This document shows, in pieces, positions 11,201 through 23,272 of a DNA stretch of 64,000 nucleotides (positions within the stretch are counted from its first letter, which is position 1; each line of letters opens with the position of its first letter). The DNA comes from Cherax quadricarinatus (taxonomy: Eukaryota; Arthropoda; Malacostraca; Decapoda; Parastacidae). The position numbers were made by a program, and so were the translations under genes. The DNA is taken from assembly GCF_038502225.1 (NCBI RefSeq), contig NC_091312.1:30190720-30254719 (forward strand). The letters are read 5' to 3'. A model generated the notes under the pieces. The model had not been told where the DNA came from. It ran no database searches and saw only the letters and a program-made list of their open reading frames with translations.

Positions 11201-13099
11201 AGGAAGAAAACTTTGTATGACGAAGAAAGGTTTGTATGACTAAGAAAGCTTTGTATGACGAAGAAAGCTTTGAATGACGAAGAAAGTTTTGAGTGAGGAA
11301 GAAAGCTTAGTATGACGAAGAAAACTTTGTATTACGAAGAGAGCTTTGTATGACGAAGAATGCTTTGAATGACGAAGAAAGCTTTGTATGGCGACGAAAG
11401 CTTTGTTTGAGGAAGAAAGCTTTGTAAGACGAAGAAAGCTTTGTATGACGAAGAAAGCTTTGTGAGAGGAAGAAAGCTTTCTAAGACAAAGAAAGCTTTT
11501 TATGAGGAAGAAAGCTTTGTATGACAAAGAAAGCTTTGTGTGAGTAAGAAAGCTTTGTATGACAAAGAATGCTTTGTGTAACGAAGAAAGCTTTGTTAGA
11601 CGAAGAAAGCTTTGTATGACGAAGAAGGCTTTGTATGACGAAGAAAGTTTTGTGTGCAGAAGAAAGCTTTGTATGAAGAAGAAAGCTTTGTATGACGAAC
11701 AAAGCTTTGTGTGGCGAAGAAATCTTTGTGTGACGAAGAAAGCTTTTTATGACGAAGAAAGCTTTGTATGACGAGGAAACGTTTGTATGACGAAGAAAGC
11801 TCTGTATGAGGAAGAAAGCTTTGTATGACGATGAAAGCTTAGTATGACGAAGAAAGCTTTGTATGACGAAGAAAGCTTTGAGTGAGGAAGAAAGCTTGGT
11901 ATGATGAAGAAAGCTTTGTATGAAGAAGAAAGCTTTGTATGATGAAGAAAGCTTATTATGACGAAGATAACTTTGAATGACGAAGAAAGCTTTGTGTGAG
12001 GAAGGAAACTTTGTGTGACGAAGAAAGCTTTGTATGACGAAGAAAGCTTTGTATGACGAAGTAAGCTTTTTATGACGAAGAAAGCTTTGTATGACGAAGA
12101 AAGCTTTGTGTGAGGAAGAAAGCTTTGTATGACGAAGAAAGCTTTGTATGACCAAGTAAGCTTTGCATGACGAAGAAAGCTTTGTATGACGAAGAAAGCT
12201 TTGTGTGAGGAAGGAAACTTTGTGTGACGAAGAAAGCTTTGTATGACGAAGAAAGCTTTGTATGACGATGTAAGCTTTGTATGACGAAGAAAGCTTTGTA
12301 TGACGAAGAAAGCTTTGTGTGAGGAAGAAAGCTTGGTATGACGAAGAAAGTTTTGTGAGAGGAAGAAAGCTTTGTATGACGAAGAAAACTTTGTTTGACG
12401 AAGAAAGCTTTGCTTGAGGAGGAAAGCTTTTTATGAAGGAGAAAGCTTTGTGCGACGAAAGAAAGCTTTGTTTGATGAAGAAAGCTTTGTATGACGAAGA
12501 AAGCATTGTTTGAGGAAGAAAGCTTTGTATGACGAAGAAAGCTTTGTGTGAGGAAGAAAGCTTTTTATGACGAAGAAAGCTTTGTATGACGAAGAAAGCT
12601 TTGTTTGAGGAAGAAAGCTTTGTATGACGAAGTAAGCTTTGTGAGACGAAAGAAAGCTTTGTGTGACGGAGAAAGCTTTGTGTGAGGAAGAAAGCTTTGT
12701 ATGATGAAGAAAGCTTTGTATGATGAAGAAAGCTTTGTGTGAGAAACAAAGCTTTGCATGACGAAGAAAGCTTTGTGTGACGAAGAAAACTTTGTGTGAG
12801 AAAGAAAGCTTTGTATTACGATGAAAGCTTTTTTTGAGTAAGAAAGCTTTGTATTACGAGGAAAGATTTCTATGACGAAGAAAGCTTTGCATGACGGAGA
12901 AAGCTTTGTGTGAGTAAGAAAGCTTTGTGTGACGAAGAAAGCTTTGTATAACGAAGAAAGCTTTGTATGACGAAGAATGCTTTGTATGATGAAAAAAGCT
13001 TTGTATGACGACGAAAGCTTTGTATGATGAAGAAAGCTTTGTGTGAGGAAGAAAGCTTTGTATGACTAAGTAAGCTTTGTTTGACGATGAAAGCTTTGT

Positions 13100-15815
13100 A
13101 TAACGAAGAATCCTTTGTGTGACGAAGAAAGCTTTGTGTGACGAAGAAAGGTTTGTATAACGAAGAAAGCTTTGTATGACGAAGAATGCTTTGTATGACG
13201 AAAAAAGCTTTGTATGACGACGAAAGCTTTGTATGACGAAGAAAGCTTTTGTGACGAGAAAAGCTTTGTATGACGATCAAAGTTTTGTATGACGAAGAAA
13301 GCTTTGTTTGAGGAAGAAAGCTTTGTATGACGAAGAAAGCTTTGTGCGACGAAAGAAAGCTTTGTATGACGAAGAAAGCTTTTTATGACGGAGAAAGTTT
13401 GTGTGAGGAAGAAAGCTTTGTATGACGAAGAAAGCTTTGTATGATGAAGAAAGCTTTGTGTGAGGAAGAAAGCTTTGTATGACTAAGTAAGCTTTGTTTG
13501 ACGACGAAAGCTTTGTATAACGAAGAAACCTTTGTGTGACGAAGAAAGCTTTGTGTGACGAAGAAAGGTTTGTGCGACGAAAGAAAGCTTTGTATGACGA
13601 AGAAAGCTTTTTATGACGGAGAAAGTTTGTGTGAGGAAGAAAGCTTTGTATGACGAAGAAAGCTTTGTATGATGAAGAAAGCTTTGTGTGAGGAAGAAAG
13701 CTTTGTATGACTAAGTAAGCTTTGTTTGACGACGAAACTTTGTATAACGAAGAAACCTTTGTGTGACGAAGAAAGCTTTGTGTGACGAAGAAAGGTTTGT
13801 ATAACGAAGAAAGCTTTGTATGACGAAGAATGCTTTGTATGACGAAAAAAGCTTTGTATGACGACGAAAGCTTTGTATGACGAAGAAAACTTTGTGTGAC
13901 GGAGAAAGCTTTGTGTGAGGAAGAAAGCTTTGTATGACGAAGAAAGCTTTGTATGACGAAGAAAGCTTTGGGTCAGGAAGAAAGCTTTGTATGACGAAGA
14001 AAGCTTTGTATGACGAAGAAAACTTTGTGTGAGGAAGAAAGCTTTGTATGATGAAGAAAGCTTTGTGTGATGAAGAAATCTTGGTATGACGAAGAAAGTT
14101 TTATGTGAGGAAGAAAGCTTTGTATGTCGAAGAAAACTTTGTTTGACGAAGAAAGCTTTGTTTGAGGAAGAAAGCTTTTTATGAAGGAGAAAGCTTTGTG
14201 CGACGAAAGAAAGCTTTGTATGACGAAGAAAGCTTTGTATGAAGGAGAAAGCTTTGTGTGAGGAAGAAAGCTTGGTATGACGAAGAAAGCTTTGTATGAC
14301 GAAGAAAGCTTTGTTTGAGGAAGAAACTTTGTATGACAAAGAAAGCTTTGTGCGTCGAAAGAAAGCTTTGTATGACGGAGAAAGCTTTGTGTGAGGAAGA
14401 AAGCTTTGTATGATGAAGAAAGCTTTGTATGATGAAGAAAGCTTTGTGTGAGAAAGAAAGCTTTGTATGACGAAGAAAGCTTTGTGTGACGAAGAAAACT
14501 TTGTGTGAGGAAGAAAGCTTTGTATTACGAAGAAAGTTTTGTGTGAGTAAGAAAGCTTTTTATTACGAGGAAAGCTTTGTATGACGAAGAAAGCTTTGCA
14601 TGACGGAGAAAGCTTTTTGTGAGGAAGAAAGCTTTGTGTGACGAAGAAAGCTTTGTATAACGAAAAAAGCTCTGTATGACGACGAAAGGTTTGTATGGCG
14701 AAGAAAGCTTTGTATGACGAAGAAAGCTTTTGTGACGAGAAAAGCTTTGTGTGACGATGAAAGCTTTGTATGACGAAGAAAGCTTTGCTTGAGGAAGAAA
14801 GCTTTGTATGACGAAGAAAGCTTTGTGCGACGAAAGAAAGCTTTGTATGACGAAGAAAACTTTTTATGACGGAGAAAGCTTTGTGTGAGGAAGAAAGCTT
14901 TGTATGACGAAGAAAGAATTGTATGATAAAGAAAGCTTTGTGTGAGGAAGAAAGCTTTGTATGACGAAGTAAGCTTTGTTTAACGTGTTAGCTTTGTATA
15001 ACGATGAAAGCTTTGTGTGAGGAAGAAAGCTTTGTGTGACGAAGAAGGTTTGTATAACGAAGAAAGCTTTGTATGACGAAGAATGCTTTGTATGACGAAG
15101 AATGCTTTGTATGACGAAAAAAGCTTTGTATGACGACGAAAGCTTCGTATAACGAAGAAAGCTATGTATGACGAAGAATGCTTTGTATGACGAAAAAAGC
15201 TTTGTATGACGACGAAAGCTTTGTATGACGAAGAAAGCTTTGTATGACGAAGAAAGCTTTTGTGACGAGAAAAGCTTTGTATGACGAAGAAAGCTTTGTA
15301 TGACGAAGAAAGCTTTGTTTGAGGAAGAAAGCTTTGTAATACGAAGAAAGCTTTGTGTGACGAAGAAAGCTTTGTGTGACGGAGAAAGCTTTGTGTGAGG
15401 AAGAAAGCTTTGTATGACGAAGAAAGCTTTGTATGACGATGAAAGCTTTGTAAGACGAAGAAAGCTTTGTATGACGAAGTAAGCTTTGTAAGACGAAGAA
15501 AGCTTTGTATAACGAAGAAAGCTTTGTGTGACGAAGTAAACTTTGTGTGATTAAGAAAGCTTTGTATTACGACGAAAGCTTTGTGTGAGGAAGAAAGCTT
15601 TGTGTGACTAGGAAAGCTTTGTATGACGAAAAAAGCTTTTATGAAGAAGAAAGCTTTATGTGAAGAAGAAAGCTTTGTGTGACGAAGAAAGCTTTGTATG
15701 ACGAGAAAAGCTTTGTATGACGACGAAAGCTTTGTACGAAGAAGAAAGCTTTGAATGAAGAAGAAAGCTTTGTGAGCAGAAGAAAGCTTTGTATGACGAA
15801 GAAAGCTTTATATGA
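13100..15815. repeat. Higher-order satellite block, copy 1
   Basis: A run of variant 19-mers that recurs in the same order about 2.7 kb downstream. Landmarks: GTTTGTGCGACGAAAG at 13569, GGTCAGGAAG at 13971, CGTGTTAGC at 14984, GTGATTAAG at 15547. A shorter 228-bp (12 x 19) duplication is nested inside (GTGCGACGAAAG at 13344 and 13572). Confidence 0.88.
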
Positions 15816-18620
15816 CGAAGAAACCTTTGTGTGACGAAGAAAGCTTTGTGTGACGAAGAAAGGTTTGTATAACGAAGAAAGCTTTGTATGACGAAGAATG
15901 CTTTGTATGACGAAAAAAGCTTTGTATGACGACGAAAGCTTTGTATGACGAAGAAAGCTTTTGTGAAGAGAAAAGCTTTGTATGACGATCAAAGTTTTGT
16001 ATGACGAACAAAGCTTTGTTTGAGGAAGAAAGCTTTGTATGATGAAGAAAGCTTTGTGCGACGAAAGAAAGCTTTGTATGACGAAGAAAGCTTTTTATGA
16101 CGGAGAAAGTTTGTGTGATGAAGAAAGCTTTGTATGACGAAGAAAGCTTTGTATGATGAAGAAAGCTTTGTGTGAGGAAGAAAGCTTTGTATGACTAAGT
16201 AAGCTTTGTTTGACGACGAAAGCTTTGTATAACGAAGAAACCTTTGTGTGGCGAAGAAAGCTTTGTGTGACGAAGAAAGGTTTGTGCGACGAAAGAAAGC
16301 TTTGTATGACGAAGAAAGCTTTTTATGACGGAGAAAGTTTGTGTGAGGAAGAAAGCTTTGTATGACGAAGAAAGCTTTGTATGATGAAGAAAGCTTTGTG
16401 TGAGGAAGAAAGCTTTGTATGACTAAGTAAGCTTTGTTTGACGACGAAACTTTGTATAACGAAGAAACCTTTGTGTGACGAAGAAAGCTTTGTGTGACGA
16501 AGAAAGGTTTGTATAACGAAGAAAGCTTTGTATGACGAAGAATGCTTTGTATGACGAAAAAAGCTTTGTATGACGACGAAAGCTTTGTATGACGAAGAAA
16601 GCTTTGTATGACGAAGAAAACTTTGTGTGACGGAGAAAGCTTTGTGTGAGGAAGAAAGCTTTGTATGACGAAGAAAGCTTTGTATGACGAAGAAAGCTTT
16701 GGGTCAGGAAGAAAGCTTTGTATGACGAAGAAAGCTTTGTATGACGAAGAAAACTTTGTGTGAGGAAGAAAGCTTTGTATGATGAAGAAAGCTTTGTGTG
16801 AGGAAGAAATCTTGGTATGACGAAGAAAGTTTTGTGTGAGGAAGAAAGCTTTGTATGTCGAAGAAAACTTTGTTTGACGAAGAAAGCTTTGTTTGAAGAA
16901 GAAAGCTTTTTATGAAGGAGAAAGCTTTGTGCGACGAAAGAAAGCTTTGTATGACGAAGAAAGCTTTGTATGAAGGAGAAAGCTTTGTGTTAGGAAGAAA
17001 GCTTTGTATGACGAAGAAAGCTTTGTATGACGAAGAAAGCTTTGTTTGAGGAAGAAACTTTGTATGACAAAGAAAGCTTTGTGCGTCGAAAGAAAGCTTT
17101 GTAGGACGGAGAAAGCTTTGTGTCAGGAAGAAAGCTTTGTATGATGAAGAAAGCTTTGTATGATGAAGAAAGCTTTGTGTAAGAAAGAAAGCTTTGTATG
17201 ACGAAGAAAGCTTTGTGTGACGAAGAAAACTTTGTGTGAGGAAGAAAGCTTTGTATTACGAAGAAAGTTTTGTGTGAGTAAGAAAGCTTTTTATTACGAG
17301 GAAAGCTTTGTATGACGAAGAAAGCTTTGCATGACGGAGAAAGCTTTTTGTGAGGAAGAAAGCTTTGTGTGACGAAGAAAGCTTTGTATAACGAAGAAAG
17401 CTTTGTATGACGAAGAATGCTTTGTATGACGAAAAAAGCTTTGTATGACGACGAAAGGTTTGTATGGCGAAGAAAGCTTTGTATGACGAAGAAAGCTTTT
17501 GTGACGAGAAAAGCTTTGTGTGACGATGAAAGCTTTGTATGACGAAGAAAGCTTTGCTTGAGGAAGAAAGCTTTGTATGACGAAGAAAGCTTTGTGCGAC
17601 GAAAGAAAGCTTTGTATGACGGAGAAAACTTTTTATGACGGAGAAAGCTTTGTGTGAGGAAGAAAGCTTTGTATGACGAAGAAAGCATTGTATGATAAAG
17701 AAAGCTTTGTGTGAGGAAGAAAGCTTTGTATGTCGAAGTAAGCTTTGTTTGACGTGTTAGCTTTGTATAACGAAGAAAGCTTTGTGTGAGGAAGAAAGCT
17801 TTGTGTGACGAAGAAGGTTTGTATAACGAAGAAAGCTTTGTATGACGAAGAATGCTTTGTATGACGAAGAATGCTTTGTATGACGATGAAAGCTTTGTAT
17901 AACGAAGAAAGCTTTGTATGACGAAGAAAGCTTTGTATGACGATGAATGCTTTGTATAACGAAGAAAGCTTTGTATGACGAAGAATGCTTTGTATGACGA
18001 AAAAAGCTTTGTATGACGACGAAAGCTTTGTATGACGAAGAAAGCTTTGCATGACGAAGAAAGCTTTTGTGACGAGAAAAGCTTTGTATGACGATGAAAG
18101 CTTTGTATAACGAAGAAAGCTTTGTTTGAGGAAGAAAGCTTTGTAATACGAAGAAAGCTTTGTGTGACGAAGAAAGCTTTGTGTGACGGAGAAAGCTTTG
18201 TGTGAGGAAGAAAGCTTTGTATGACGAAGAAAGCTTTGTATGACGATGAAAGCTTTGTAAGACGAAGAAAGCTTTGTATGACGAAGTAAGCTTTGTAAGA
18301 CGAAGAAAGCTTTGTATAACGAAGAAAGCTTTGTGTGACGAAGTAAACTTTGTGTGATTAAGAAAGCTTTGTATTACGACGAAAGCTTTGTGTGAGGAAG
18401 AAAGCTTTGTGTGACTAGGAAAGCTTTGTATGACGAAGAAAGCTTTTATGAAGAAGAAAGCTTTATGTGAGGAAGAAAGCTTTGTGTGACGAAGAAAGCT
18501 TTGTATGACGAGAAAAGCTTTGTATGACGACGAAAGCTTTGTACGAAGAAGAAAGCTTTGAATGAAGAAGAAAGCTTTGTGAGCAGAAGAAAGCTTTGTG
18601 TGACGAAGAAAGCTTTATAT
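15816..18620. repeat. Higher-order satellite block, copy 2
   Basis: Second copy of the block at 13100. Matching landmarks lie at offsets of about 2712, 2731, 2769 and 2807 bp. The offset grows by 19, 38 and 38, so the two copies differ by whole-unit gains or losses. Confidence 0.88.
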
Positions 18621-18699
18621 GACGAAGAAAGCTTCATGTGATGAAGAAAGCTTTGCATAACGAAGAAAGTTTTGTATGACGATGAAAGCTTTGTATGAT

Positions 18700-19570
18700 G
18701 ATGAAAGCTTTGTGTGACGAGAAAAGCTTTGTATGACGAAGAAAGCTTGTGTGACAAAGAAAGCTTTTGTGACGACGAAATCTTTGTATGATATAGAAAG
18801 CTTTGTGTGAGGAAGAAAGCTTTCAATGACGAAGAAAGCTTTGTATGATGAAGAAAGCTTTGTATGAGGAAGAAAGCTTTGTGTGGCGAAGAAAGCTTTG
18901 TATGACGAAGAAAGCTTTGTGTGAGGAAGAATACTTTGTATGACGAAGAAAGCTTTGTATGACTACGAAAGCTTTGTATTACGAGGAAAGCTTTGTATGA
19001 TGATGAAAGCTTTGTATGACGAAAAAAGCTTTGTATGACGAAGAAAGCTTTGCATGACGAAGAAGGCTTTGTATGACGAAGAAAGCTTTGTATGACGAAG
19101 AGAGCTTTGTATGACGAAGAAAGCTTTGTGTGACGAGAAAAGCTTTGTATGAAGAAGAAAGCTTTGTGTGACGAAGAAAGCTTGTGTGACAAAGAAAGCT
19201 TTTGTGACGACGAAATCTTTGTATGATATAGAAAGCTTTGTGTGAGGAAGAAAGCTTTCAATGACGAAGAAAGCTTTGTATGATGAAGAAAGCTTTGTAT
19301 GAGGAAGAAAGCTTTGTGTGGCGAAGAAAGCTTTGTATGACGAAGAAAGCTTTGTGTGAGGAAGAATACTTTGTATGACGAAGAAAGCTTTGTATGACTA
19401 CGAAAGCTTTGTATTACGAGGAAAGCTTTGTATGATGATGAAAGCTTTGTATGACGAAAAAAGCTTTGTATGACGAAGAAAGCTTTGCATGACGAAGAAG
19501 GCTTTGTATGACGAAGAAAGCTTTGTATGACGAAGAGAGCTTTGTATGACGAAGAAAGCTTTGTGTGACG
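18700..19570. repeat. 435-bp tandem duplication inside the satellite
   Basis: The variant GACGACGAAATCTTTGTATG occurs at 18771 and 19206, 435 bp apart, with the surrounding run of variants repeated in order. About 23 satellite units per copy. Confidence 0.85.
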
Positions 19571-20024
19571 AAGAAAGCTTTGTGTGACGAAGAAAGCTTT
19601 GTATGACGAAGAGAGCTTTGTATGACGAAGAAAGCTTTGTATGACGAGAAAAGCTTTGTATGAAGAAGAAAGCTTTGTATGACGAAGAAAGCTTTGCATG
19701 ACGAGAAAAGCTTAATATGAAGAATAAAGTGTTGTATCAGGAAGAAAGCTTTGCATGACGAAGAAACATTAATATGAGGGAGAAAGCTTTGTGTGATAAA
19801 GAAAGCTTTGCGTGAGGATGAAAACTTAATATGAGGATGAAAGCTTTGTATGACGAAGAAAGCTTTGCCTGAGGAGGAAACTTAATAATAGGACGAAAAC
19901 TTTGTGTGATGAAGAAAGCTTTGCGTGTGGAAGAAAGCTTAATATGAGGTAGAAAATCTTGTGTGATGAAGAAAGCTTTGCGTGAGGAAGAAAGTTTAAT
20001 ATGAGGAAGAAAGCTTTGTCTGAC

Positions 20025-20510
20025 AGATGTAGCCTTCAAACGTAAAAGCTTCTGTCACCTCACACACCACTCAGCGTCGTGAAAAAAAAATTAATCACGT
20101 AAGTCAGTCAAACAAAATTAACCACTAAAAAATAACTACCAACATAAGAAAACGCTCAAAAATACTTATTGATTACGCAAAATAATAATTAGAAAGTACT
20201 TACTTTTTTCCCATCTAATGCAGCAAAAAAAAAGGGGGGGGAGGGGAAATTACCATTTCGGCGATAACTAATGCGGAAACTGGGTTTTAACAAGTTGATT
20301 TCGAGTCTGTGTATTAATCCAAAGCTCCAATATTCGCCGCTTCTGTCATGGGGAATACCGCCATTAGTACTGATGTTTATTTTTGTAATCAAAGGGAAAA
20401 ATACATCATATTTTGGACCAATGCAAAGTTGGCAATTCCAGATAAAAGCATTTCATTACACATTTCAATGATGAAAATAAACTGAGAGGGCAGAGGGGGC
20501 AGGAAATGTC
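20025..20510. other. Unique-looking DNA without a recognised gene
   Basis: AT-rich. A poly-A/poly-G run (AAAAAAAAAGGGGGGG) lies at 20226-20241. I see no open frame with family motifs. Confidence 0.5.
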
Positions 20511-20660
<150 letters not shown>

Positions 20661-20898
20661 GATGGATGGGACTAAACAGACAGGATGGGAAGAGGGGTAA
20701 GCGACATTAAGGAAAATGGGAGAAATAAAAAGCGGGAGAGGAAAACTGCTGTAAACAGAGGGGAGGGTGAGCCACAGGGAGAGAGTCAAATGTATTATTC
20801 TGATATACTGGGTGATTGTTAACGTCAAAGGTGTGACCTCTGACTGGTTTAATATTCTGGTATGTTTGTGGGATTAAACGTCCCCAGAGAGTGAGAGT

Positions 20899-20899
<1 letters not shown>

Positions 20900-20984
<85 letters not shown>
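20900..20984. repeat. (GA)n microsatellite
   Basis: About 42 GA units, ending in GGGGG. Confidence 0.98.
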
Positions 20985-20988
<4 letters not shown>

Positions 20989-21065
20989 GATCTGCTCTCA
21001 TTAACAAAATCAAAACTTTACGTCACAAATTGCAAGCTGAATAAAAATAGAAATGCAATAGTCTA

Positions 21066-21312
21066 GGAGAGGTCATGTGTGGTCAGAGGTCAATAGTAAC
21101 AACAGGAGAGGTCATATGAGGTCAGAGGTCAATAGAAACACCAAGAAAGGTCGTGTGAGGTCAGAGGTCAATAGTAACACCAGGAGAGATCATGTGAGGT
21201 CAATAGTAACACAGGAGACGTCATGTGAGGTCAGAGGTTAATAGTAACACCAGGAGAGGTCATGTGAGGTCAATAGTAACACAGGAGAGGTCATGTGAGG
21301 TCAGAGGTCACG
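21066..21312 (+). repeat. 39/31-bp minisatellite carrying AGGTCA half sites
   Basis: Seven units starting at 21066, 21105, 21144, 21183, 21214, 21253 and 21284, so spacings are 39, 39, 39, 31, 39 and 31 bp. The long unit contains three AGGTCA hexamers in direct orientation, spaced by 4 and 1 bases. Perfect 4-base-spaced pairs lie at 21109, 21257 and 21288; perfect 1-base-spaced pairs lie at 21119, 21158 and 21298. Short units lack the third hexamer. Whether it is bound by nuclear receptors is unknown. Confidence 0.93.
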
Positions 21313-21715
21313 TGATACGGCTGGGCAGCAAGGCAGATGGTTGGAAAATATAGGTTAGCATCGTGCCTTGGTGAGTGTGAGGGGGCTCTTGATCCAGGGA
21401 AGTGAAGCCAACCTCCATTTCCTCGGATCAAACATGATTTCCTCCCATTTGCTCAGACGCTGCGGGACTTCTGCCAGCTGACACCTTCACATTATATGGA
21501 TAATTTGTATTTGATATAACTCGTGCTTTTCACTTTCTCTTTTCTTTCTCTATTTTTTCTTTTTTTTTACACAGGGTTTGACAAGGTTAGGTTAAGGATC
21601 CGTAGCTTTATTGACAAGCTATTGACAAGTTTAGGATTCCTAACTCTATTGACAAGCAAAGAGCTGTTACCTACATCAGCTCATTTGAAAGCATTTTTAT
21701 TGTTATGAAACATAC
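21313..21715. other. Spacer without a recognised gene
   Basis: Mixed-composition DNA with a pyrimidine-rich stretch at 21530-21570. No repeat or coding signature that I can name. Confidence 0.4.
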
Positions 21716-23127
21716 AAGTAGGGAACATGGTGAAGATGGAGCCATCTGTGGGCCAGCATTTTCATTTGATCAGTTGACTTTGTCTCATTGACATCATAAT
21801 GCTGTTCGAATGTGTTCCAGACTCGAGTCATCTTGGGGATAAATGATCAAAGATTAAGTGATGTTCTGGAGAAGGATACAGCCAGAGTGATTTTGCTGCT
21901 TTCTGTCCGTTTTGTGGTATAGAGTCTTGCTTTTCGCTGTCCTCGAAGTGTAGCCAAGTGTGGTCCTTTAACAATGAAGGCCTGGTACATAACAGTAAGG
22001 CCGCCCACGTCCCTACTGTGTTGAAGGCTCTGCTGAAATGACAGATCTATCCAGCATGGGTCCAGGCGAGAAATGAGACATCTTGCTCTGTTCTCTACTC
22101 TATCAAGCAGTCACAGATGAGAGGGGGAGGGGGGCAGGCAAACCAAAAAAGTGGATCATACTCAAGTTGTGAGCGTACTTGTGCCTCATACAGAATCTTG
22201 CAACCCCTACTGTCAAGCAGGTGCGACATACGTCGAAGTGCTGTAAACTTCCTTGCTGCCTTCTTTGAAAGATTTACAACATGGTTCTTCATAATCATTT
22301 TGGAGTCAAATTTCACCCCAAGGATATCAACTGCTTCCCCAGGTGCCAACACTCTCCCATTCATACTTACTACTGATTCGGCATTACCATCATGGTACCT
22401 AGAGACCATCATCATTTGTGTTTTCTCAGGTGCAAATTTTACCTGCCATCGATTTCCGCAAGCTGATATAGCTGTTAGCTGGTGATTAATGTAGCTTAGA
22501 GCAGCTGACATTTCTTCTCTTGGATAAGTAAATGTCAGAGTACAGTCGTCTGCATATGCATGGGATTCTGGGATGAGATGAAGATGGTCGTTGAAGTAAA
22601 CATTCCATAACAATGGTCCCAGCACACTTCCTTGTGGAACACTTGCCCCAGTAGGACGTCTTGCTGATTCTGTTCCATTGAGAACTACCCTTAGAGATTT
22701 ACCATGAAGGCAATCACTGAGGAGACATAGTGTAGAGCCTGCAATTCCTAGTGCTTGTAGTTTTGCCAAGAGGCTCTGGTGCCACACTCGGTCGAAAGCA
22801 CCAGCAATGTCCAGTGCTACCACACAGCTGACTTTAGATTCATCCAGTGACTGGTGCCATTCAGTGGAGAGGTTTAACAACAGATTAGCAGCAGAGTAAC
22901 CTTTCCTGAAGCCATATTGACGGTCACAAAGTAGTGAGTGGTAGTCAAAAAATTCTAATTTGTCTTGAGATTACTGTCTCAAGGATCTTGCCAGTGATTG
23001 ACAGGAGTGACACTGGTCTGTAGCTGCTGATTCCTGCTAGGCTCTTCTTTTTTGTAAACAGGGATTACATTTATCTCTTTCCACAGAGAATGCCATTTAC
23101 GCTATACTAGGCAGTACTGAAAGATGC
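21716..23127 (-). mobile_element. Jockey/I-like LINE, 3' part
   Basis: Minus-strand LINE fragment, cut at 23127 by the 3' end of CR1 copy A. The matching upstream portion seems to lie beyond CR1-A at 27138-27455. Reading upstream of 22880 on the minus strand gives CDRQYGFRKGYSAANLLL, an RT block 5' of motif A, in a shifted frame. Confidence 0.75.
22095..22880 (-). pseudogene. Jockey/I-like reverse transcriptase, palm and thumb
   Basis: 261 open codons with the main RT blocks: VVALDIAGAFDRVWHQSLL (motif A), GASVPQGSVLGPLLWNVYFN (motif B), SHAYADDCTLTF (catalytic YADD) and VDILGVKFD. The end runs into low-complexity CPPPPLICDC where related proteins continue, so a frame break lies near 22130. 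The upstream part (22881-23127) is in other frames with a stop. The RT is recognisable but incomplete. The clade could be Jockey, I or a relative. Confidence 0.85.
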
Positions 23128-23272
23128 GAGTTAGAACATAAGAACATAAGAATGGAGGAACACTACAGGAGGCCTGTTGGCCCATACTAGGCAGGTCCTT
23201 TACAATTCATCCCACTAACAAAACATTTGCCCAACCCAATTTTCAATGCCACCCAAGATGTGAAAGTCCCAC

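Larger units (their letters stand above)
8382..20024. repeat. 19-bp satellite array, about 610 units
   Basis: One continuous tandem array of a 19-bp unit centred on the palindrome AAAGCTTT. Three sub-consensus types follow one another: GAGGTAGAAAGCTTTGTGT (8382 to about 9875), GACGAAGAAAGCTTTGTAT (about 9876 to 19695, with GAGGAAG..GTGT variants mixed in), and units with AAGCTTAATATGAGG (about 19696-20024). Most units carry a HindIII site (AAGCTT). The minus strand is free of stops over long distances because all three frames of the 19-mer are open; three units make 57 nt, so the translation repeats every 19 residues (KLSSSYKAFFVIQSFLRHT). I treat this as a satellite, not a gene. Confidence 0.97.

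Noticed and set aside
8382..20024. CRISPR-like array
   Set aside because: Units are contiguous 19-mers with no spacers, and the window is eukaryotic.
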